A stretch of DNA of 11,162 nucleotides from an uncultured Mycoplasmatota bacterium (GTDB taxonomy: Bacteria; Bacillota_I; Bacilli_A; RF39; UBA660). The stretch is taken from the NCBI GenBank assembly GCA_947643295.1, contig CANRVM010000032.1:1-11162 (forward strand), written 5' to 3'. The position numbers and the translations under genes were made by a program. The notes under the pieces were generated by a model that was given only the letters and a program-made list of their open reading frames with translations, did no database searches and was not told the DNA's origin. Shown piece by piece: positions 8,246 through 11,162 of the stretch (positions within the stretch are counted from its first letter, which is position 1; every line of letters starts with the position of its first letter).

Positions 8246-8293
8246 TTTAGAAAATAATAGTAATGGTACATTCAGTACTACATGTTTTCTAAA
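8246..8293 (+). promoter_or_regulatory. Structured leader: nested stem-loop just upstream of the microprotein RBS
   Basis: TTTAGAAAA (8246-8254) and TTTTCTAAA (8285-8293) are perfect 9-bp complements. Inside them TGGTAC (8264-8269) can pair with GTACTA (8275-8280) around the loop ATTCA, with one G-T pair; an alternative inner pairing is TAGTA (8258-8262) with TACTA (8276-8280). The right arm ends two bases before the Shine-Dalgarno at 8296. There is no T tract, so it is not an intrinsic terminator. It could be a 5' stabilising hairpin, a cis-regulatory RNA, or a protein-binding palindrome in DNA. The structure is seen; the function is inference. Confidence 0.5.
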
Positions 8294-8306
8294 ATGAGGT
8301 GATTGG

Positions 8307-8474
8307 ATGAAAAAGAATACTAAGAAGATGTTGACAATGGCTACCATAATGGGAGTAGGAGCAATTTCCTATATGATGTATAAAAAGAATAATCCCGAAG
8401 CTATAGAAGATATGAAAATGATGGCAAAAGAAAAAGCAAGTAAAATGTTAACAAAGTTAGAAAATATGGACTAA
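8307..8474 (+). CDS. Methionine-rich 55-residue single-span membrane microprotein
   Basis: I do not recognise a named family. The reading frame ATG to TAA encodes 55 residues and has one of the best ribosome sites in the window, GAGGTGAT at 8296-8303, with five bases between GAGGTG and the ATG. Residues 1-7 (MKKNTKK) are basic. Residues 8-25 are hydrophobic and form one likely membrane span. Residues 26-55 are charged and probably an amphipathic helix (PEAIEDMKMMAKEKASKML). Charge placement does not settle the topology, since Lys lies on both sides. Eleven of 55 residues are Met, spread over both the span and the tail. The gene lies 65 bases after recD2 and is closed by a strong terminator, supporting a real unit. 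YtxH-like or other small membrane-anchored helical proteins are possible relatives, but I see no diagnostic motif. Confidence 0.75.
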   Translation: MKKNTKKMLTMATIMGVGAISYMMYKKNNPEAIEDMKMMAKEKASKMLTKLENMD

Positions 8475-8494
8475 GTAAAACGATATGGTTTTGG

Positions 8495-8528
8495 CTACTA
8501 ATGGATATTAGTAGTTTTTTCTTTTTTT
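8495..8528 (+). terminator. Intrinsic terminator after the microprotein gene
   Basis: A perfect 8-bp stem CTACTAAT (8495-8502) and ATTAGTAG (8507-8514) encloses a GGAT loop and is followed by TTTTTTCTTTTTTT. It lies 20 bases after the TAA at 8472-8474. Confidence 0.92.
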
Positions 8529-8545
8529 GTAAAAGACAGTGGTTC

Positions 8546-8570
8546 TATAATATAAGATTAAGTGAGGTGG
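8546..8570 (+). promoter_or_regulatory. -10 box and strong RBS of the HipA-like gene
   Basis: TATAAT at 8546-8551 predicts a start near 8558. No good -35 box is present; the preceding terminator T tract occupies that place. The Shine-Dalgarno GAGGTGG (8564-8570) stands five bases before the ATG at 8576. This well-kept ribosome site in front of a frame with an early TAG decides the start and indicates a formerly, or still, expressed gene. Confidence 0.55.
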
Positions 8571-8575
8571 TAAGG

Positions 8576-9349
8576 ATGGTTGATTTAACAAACTACCAAA
8601 AAGTAAAGGTAAATAACTAGTACTATGATGAATATTATGAGTATCAAGAAAAAATCTATTATCTTCGATGGACACCCAATTTTTACGAATTGATTATTAG
8701 TAAAATTGCAGAATACTTAGAAATAGAAAGTGTCTCGTATCAACTTGCAATCAGAAATAATAAAAAGTATATCATCAGTAAGAATTTTATCGATGATGGA
8801 ACAAACTTTAAGGATGGTTATGACATTATTTCAGAGTATAAGAAAAAACATGAAATAGGAAACGTTGGTTCTATTAATGAGGAATGTTTTAACAATCTAG
8901 AAGATCTTTCTATTTTTTTAAAGAAAACATTTAAAGAAGATTCTTCCATGATGATGAAAAAATTAAATAGTATTTTTTCGTTTGATGTAATAGTAGGCTA
9001 CAGTGATAGACAAAGCCCTAATTGGAAAGTTTTATATTCAACTTTTGGTGCCAAACTAGCTCCTATGTACGATGGAAAGTAGAGTTTTAATCTAGCAAAT
9101 CCATCACTTATAGTAAGTGATTATGATAGAGAAAAGACTCTAGATGATATTATTCATCATTTTTTAAATACTGCTGATTCTTCCTCTATTGATAATTTTA
9201 TAAGATACTACGAAATATTGGATAGTGATAAACTAAAAGAAATCGTTTTATCCACGGAAAAGGAAAATGGTGTCTTTTATGATGTTCCTAAAATATGCAA
9301 ATGTTTTGAAAGTCGTAGATCTGTTATAACAAAAACTTTAAGAAAATGA
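8576..9349 (+). pseudogene. HipA-like (CtkA-like) Ser/Thr kinase frame with two in-frame TAG codons
   Basis: One frame of 257 codons runs from ATG to TGA (9347-9349) without any indel, broken by TAG at codon 15 (8618-8620) and codon 169 (9080-9082). Counting through these, residues 33-60 (LRWTPNFYELIISKIAEYLEI and on) and SKNF resemble the kinase core of HipA-domain proteins. FDVIVGYSDRQSPNW matches the catalytic block: D144 is the likely catalytic Asp and N149 the likely metal ligand. LAPMYD matches the metal-binding motif (D166). HipA kinases phosphorylate proteins such as glutamyl-tRNA synthetase in persistence modules. No HipB-like antitoxin is adjacent, as in stand-alone HipA-like kinases. 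The His usually following the catalytic Asp-Arg is Gln here. Protein quality stays good on both sides of each TAG, so the lesions are recent, or TAG is read through. A pseudogene is the simpler reading, because nearby genes appear to end at TAG. The HipA assignment is moderately confident. Confidence 0.7.
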
Positions 9350-9368
9350 GAAATAAGAAAGTTTTTGG

Positions 9369-9416
9369 AGAAGAGGGATAAGGATCTATCTTTATTCTTC
9401 TGTTATTTGTTTTTTG
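9369..9416 (+). terminator. Imperfect hairpin with T-rich tail, probable terminator
   Basis: AGAAGA (9369-9374) pairs with TCTTCT (9396-9401). A second helix, GGGATA (9375-9380) with TATCTT (9387-9392), stacks on it with a three-base bulge and two G-T pairs around the loop AGGATC. GTTATTTGTTTTTT follows. It separates the HipA-like frame from the phosphatase gene. The stem is weaker than the other terminators in the window. Confidence 0.5.
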
Positions 9417-9426
9417 GCGTTTCTTA

Positions 9427-9453
9427 TGGTAAAATAGTTTCAGTAAAAGGAAG
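9427..9453 (+). promoter_or_regulatory. Extended -10 promoter and RBS of the histidine phosphatase gene
   Basis: TGGTAAAAT at 9427-9435 is an extended -10 element, with at best TTGTTT (9407-9412) as -35 at 17 bases. The predicted start near 9442 leaves about 19 bases of leader. AAAGGAAG (9446-9453) is the ribosome site. An ATG at 9457 lies in another frame and is not the start. Confidence 0.5.
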
Positions 9454-9460
9454 ACGATGA

Positions 9461-10000
9461 ATGAAATTATATGCAATTAGACATGGATTAACGGATGCCA
9501 ATGCACAGGGAATTTACAATGGCACTTTAAATGAAGACATTAATGAGATTGGTATTTCTCAGGCAATTGAAACAAAAGAGCTAATGAAGAATAATAACTA
9601 TGATGTAATATATTGTTCACCTATGTTAAGAGCAAAACATACTTGTGAAATAATCAATGATAAAAATATCCCTGTAATTTATGATGATAGACTTATTGAA
9701 AGAACTTTAGGAAATTTGGATGGAAAGATTTTATCCAAAGAAGGTTTTGGAAAAGAACTATTCTTTGACTATAATTATAAATCGGATGATGAAAAATTTG
9801 AGGATCTACCAACTCTATTTAAAAGAGTTCATCATTTTTTAGATGAAGTGATAAAAGAGAATGAAGATAAAAATATATTAATTGTAGCACATGGGGGGGT
9901 GCTAAGAGCAATATACTTCGATTTTAACAAATTACCAGAAAATGATGACTTATCAATTTATGTTCCTAAAAATGGTGAAATAAATATATATGAAGTATAG
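9461..10000 (+). CDS. Histidine phosphatase family protein (phosphoglycerate-mutase-like)
   Basis: This 179-residue protein belongs to the branch-1 histidine phosphatase family, which transfers a phosphoryl group through a phospho-histidine. The RHG motif is at residues 7-9, with H8 as nucleophile. YCSPMLRAKHT (51-61) supplies the phosphate-binding Arg (R57). ERTLGNLDG (80-88) contains the likely catalytic acid E80. VAHGGVLR (142-149) carries the second catalytic His, H144. The length fits small broad-specificity phosphatases (GpmB, CobC or PhoE-like) rather than the glycolytic dPGM of about 230-250 residues, so a glycolytic role is unlikely. The substrate cannot be told from the sequence, and no cobalamin genes are nearby. 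The frame ends in two consecutive TAG codons (9998-10003), with TAA in frame six codon-bases later, a tight double stop. Confidence 0.88.
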   Translation: MKLYAIRHGLTDANAQGIYNGTLNEDINEIGISQAIETKELMKNNNYDVIYCSPMLRAKHTCEIINDKNIPVIYDDRLIERTLGNLDGKILSKEGFGKELFFDYNYKSDDEKFEDLPTLFKRVHHFLDEVIKENEDKNILIVAHGGVLRAIYFDFNKLPENDDLSIYVPKNGEINIYEV

Positions 10001-10003
10001 TAG

Positions 10004-10127
10004 AAATAAAATTAGCTAAAATCAGAAAGAAAGTTATCAAATGATTATAAGAACAGTTAGGAAAAAGACTATAAATAATAATTTACTAAATCTATTTATC
10101 GATGATTTATAACCTAAATAAGGTATG
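10004..10127 (+). other. Intergenic stretch without recognisable gene
   Basis: After the double TAG there are about 120 AT-rich bases with stops in every frame and no convincing ribosome site. I see no structured element until the terminator at 10128. It may be a long 3' untranslated region of the phosphatase gene or degraded sequence. Confidence 0.5.
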
Positions 10128-10156
10128 AGAATAGTTTTCATAGCTATTCTTTTTTT
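10128..10156 (+). terminator. Intrinsic terminator upstream of the CAT-like gene
   Basis: AGAATAG (10128-10134) pairs perfectly with CTATTCT (10144-10150); two weaker inner pairs leave a five-base loop. A run of T residues to 10156 follows directly. It ends three bases before the next -35 box, so termination and initiation are tightly packed. Confidence 0.88.
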
Positions 10157-10158
10157 AA

Positions 10159-10187
10159 TTGACAGACTTTACCTGTTTTTATATAAT
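10159..10187 (+). promoter_or_regulatory. Full-consensus sigma-A promoter of the CAT-like gene
   Basis: TTGACA (10159-10164) and TATAAT (10182-10187) are separated by exactly 17 bases, the optimal sigma-A arrangement. The predicted start near 10194 gives a leader of about 19 bases, too short for the leader-peptide attenuator known from inducible cat genes. Expression is therefore likely to be strong and constitutive unless blocked by a repressor. Confidence 0.9.
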
Positions 10188-10212
10188 AAGGGAGATAGAA
10201 AGAGGGATTAAG

Positions 10213-10827
10213 ATGAGAAACGAAGTACAAAACTTTAACAGAAAAGATTTATTTGAACTATATCATGCTAGAACAAATCCATTTTCTTTTGTAACCATAA
10301 AACTTGATATTACCAACTTGTATCACTTTTGTAAAAAAAACAAAAATGTTTATGCGACGATTGGATACTACGTAACATTAGCAATGAATCAAGTGGATGC
10401 ATTTAAATATCGATATGAAGATGGTAAAATATATTATTATGACAGATTATTTCCAAGTTATACTCAGATGTTTAAAGGTGGGAATATTGGATTTTTTGTC
10501 TGTGATATTAAAGATAATTATCAAGAATTCATTAAAGAATTTAACTTGGTTCAAGATACCTTTTTTAAAACAAACAAATCCATAGATAGTAAAAACCAAG
10601 GTGTTGTTTGGCTTTCCTGTGAACCATGGTTTAACTTTACTGGATGTGTAACACCATTTGATAAAGATACTACCATTCCACAAGTAATTTGGGATCAATT
10701 TATGATTGAAAAAGATAAGTGTTATATTGATGTAATGATTATGGCTCATCATGGATTTGTAGATGGGTCTCATATAGGTGCTTTTATCAGTGTTCTTAAA
10801 GAATTAATTAAAAATATAGAAAGCTAG
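10213..10827 (+). CDS. Chloramphenicol acetyltransferase-like protein (CatA family)
   Basis: This is a homologue of type A chloramphenicol O-acetyltransferases, trimeric enzymes that move acetyl from acetyl-CoA to the drug. The ATG at 10213 is preceded by AGAGGG (10201-10206). A longer frame from TTG at 10159 is rejected because that codon is part of the -35 box. The 204-residue product is a little shorter than the usual 210-220. Family landmarks, in order: NPFSFVTIKLDITNL (22-36), the helix with YATIGYYVTLAMNQ (47-60), YRYEDGKIYYYD (67-77), PSYTQMF (81-87), LSCEPWFNFTG (134-144), and the catalytic AHHGFVDGSH (178-187), where H180 is the expected general base and D184 its structural partner. 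The active site looks intact. Whether it acetylates chloramphenicol or another acceptor is not shown, since many commensal homologues are untested. No transposon or integron sequence flanks it. It ends in TAG with no clear terminator. Confidence 0.85.
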   Translation: MRNEVQNFNRKDLFELYHARTNPFSFVTIKLDITNLYHFCKKNKNVYATIGYYVTLAMNQVDAFKYRYEDGKIYYYDRLFPSYTQMFKGGNIGFFVCDIKDNYQEFIKEFNLVQDTFFKTNKSIDSKNQGVVWLSCEPWFNFTGCVTPFDKDTTIPQVIWDQFMIEKDKCYIDVMIMAHHGFVDGSHIGAFISVLKELIKNIES

Positions 10828-10846
10828 TTTTTGTTATTAATTAGAG

Positions 10847-10894
10847 ATGTTAGGCGACTAAATTAGTAAAATGTTAGGCGACTAAATTAGTAAA
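10847..10894 (+). repeat. Perfect tandem duplication of a 24-bp unit
   Basis: Two identical 24-bp units lie head to tail at 10847-10870 and 10871-10894, each beginning ATGTTAGGCGACTAAA. Each contains TTAG-GCGA-CTAA, which can form a 4-bp hairpin with a GNRA-type loop, and each also spells ATG TTA GGC GAC TAA, a four-codon frame. The array ends five bases before the -35 box of the next gene, the position expected for tandem regulator sites. It could equally be a replication-slippage duplication. Confidence 0.9.
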
Positions 10895-10899
10895 ATATC

Positions 10900-10947
10900 T
10901 TGCACAAAATTTAATTTTATAGTATAATCTAAAACATTAAAGAGGGG
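10900..10947 (+). promoter_or_regulatory. Promoter and RBS of the last small ORF
   Basis: TTGCAC (10900-10905) and TATAAT (10923-10928) are 17 bases apart. The predicted start near 10935 gives a leader of about 21 bases with the ribosome site AGAGGGG (10941-10947), eight bases before the ATG at 10956. The -10 is perfect and the -35 only partly matches, which would suit activation through the adjacent tandem repeats. Confidence 0.75.
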
Positions 10948-10955
10948 AATAAGTA

Positions 10956-11160
10956 ATGAATGTATTAGCAAAATTAAACGAAGAGTTAGAGGCTAGAAAA
11001 GATTATACTTTAGAACAATTCAGAAGATGTCTTTTCAGTAGCTTTAAAAAAATTATTAGATGCTGAGTCAATAGTCAAGAGAGGGAGTCATTTTTACATT
11101 GAGTTTAGTTACAGTTCAGTCAAAAGAAATAGAAAAGAGGTAAGGACTATCTTACCTTAA
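10956..11160 (+). pseudogene. Small hypothetical protein gene, apparently frameshifted
   Basis: I do not recognise the family. From the ATG the frame gives MNVLAKLNEELEARKDYTLE and then, after about residue 21, an uncharacteristic stretch (FRRCLFSSFKK) that stops at TGA 11064-11066, 36 residues in all. The +1 frame is closed by a TAG at 11011-11013 but then opens into a better-looking chain, SEDVFSVALKKLLDAES followed by KRGSHFYIEFSYSS, ending at TAA 11158-11160. Joining the two near 11014-11026 gives about 67 residues: an N-terminal charged helix with regular Leu, then a short beta-like tail. The simplest explanation is one extra base near CAATTC. The good promoter and ribosome site argue that an expressed gene existed. 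The window ends two bases later, so downstream context is missing. Alternatively the 36-residue product is genuine. Confidence 0.5.
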
Positions 11161-11162
11161 AT

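Noticed and set aside
8246..8293. Intrinsic terminator of recD2
   Set aside because: The stem is AT-rich with a long interrupted loop and is followed by AATGAGGTGA rather than a T tract; the true terminator is at 8495-8528.
8618..9082. Genome-wide reassignment of TAG to an amino acid
   Set aside because: The phosphatase gene ends in two TAG codons exactly where the family ends, and the CAT-like gene ends in TAG at the expected C terminus. TAG therefore appears to be a normal stop, although local readthrough remains open.
10159..10212. N-terminal extension of the CAT-like protein starting at TTG 10159
   Set aside because: The TTG is part of the TTGACA -35 box and the stretch contains the TATAAT box; the ATG at 10213 has a proper RBS and matches the usual family start.
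10847..10894. Start of a CRISPR array
   Set aside because: The two 24-bp units are directly adjacent with no spacer between them, and no cas genes are present.
10847..10894. Two tandem four-codon mini-ORFs (MLGD) as a leader peptide system
   Set aside because: They lie upstream of the promoter of the following gene and have no ribosome site, so they would not be in its leader.

Overview
The window is AT-rich DNA from a low-GC Gram-positive lineage. Strong GTGAGGT-type ribosome binding sites, sigma-A promoters (TTGACA/TATAAT, often with an extended -10) and a TasA/camelysin-like, GWST-repeat surface protein fit an uncultured, probably host-associated member of the Bacilli or Mollicutes-related Firmicutes. 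TGA acts as a stop (it ends mtaB inside an ATGA overlap with recD2) and TGG encodes Trp, so the standard bacterial code is used rather than the Mycoplasma code. The species assignment is inference from style only.

Layout, all genes on the + strand: (1) 159-3910 is one very large repeat-rich surface protein gene, cut by a -1 frameshift near 2620 into an N-terminal part and a C-terminal part, with its own promoter and a strong terminator. (2) 4002-8241 is a housekeeping block: a YdcF/DUF218 protein, the tRNA methylthiotransferase MtaB, and an overlapping RecD2-type helicase. (3) 8307-8474 is a previously unlisted 55-residue, Met-rich, single-span membrane microprotein behind a structured leader and followed by an intrinsic terminator. 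(4) 8576-9349 is a HipA-like kinase reading frame interrupted by two in-frame TAG codons. (5) 9461-10000 is a histidine phosphatase. (6) 10213-10827 is a chloramphenicol-acetyltransferase-like gene with a consensus promoter. (7) 10956-11160 is a small frameshifted ORF whose promoter is preceded by a perfect 24-bp tandem duplication.

How it fits together: the only evident operon is mtaB-recD2 (4-base overlap). The other genes look like single transcription units, most with a short leader of about 12-21 nt between predicted start and ATG; the surface protein has about 40 nt and the microprotein about 60 nt. The core genes are intact apart from a four-residue gap in RecD2 motif III. Three accessory genes carry disabling lesions, which suggests either decay of accessory genes in this strain or residual sequence errors.

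I found no CRISPR array, rRNA, tRNA, transposase or phage module. I do not see a complete new defence system. The items most worth checking are the double-amber HipA-like gene, the RecD2 motif III gap, the tandem repeat next to the last promoter, and the structured leader of the microprotein.
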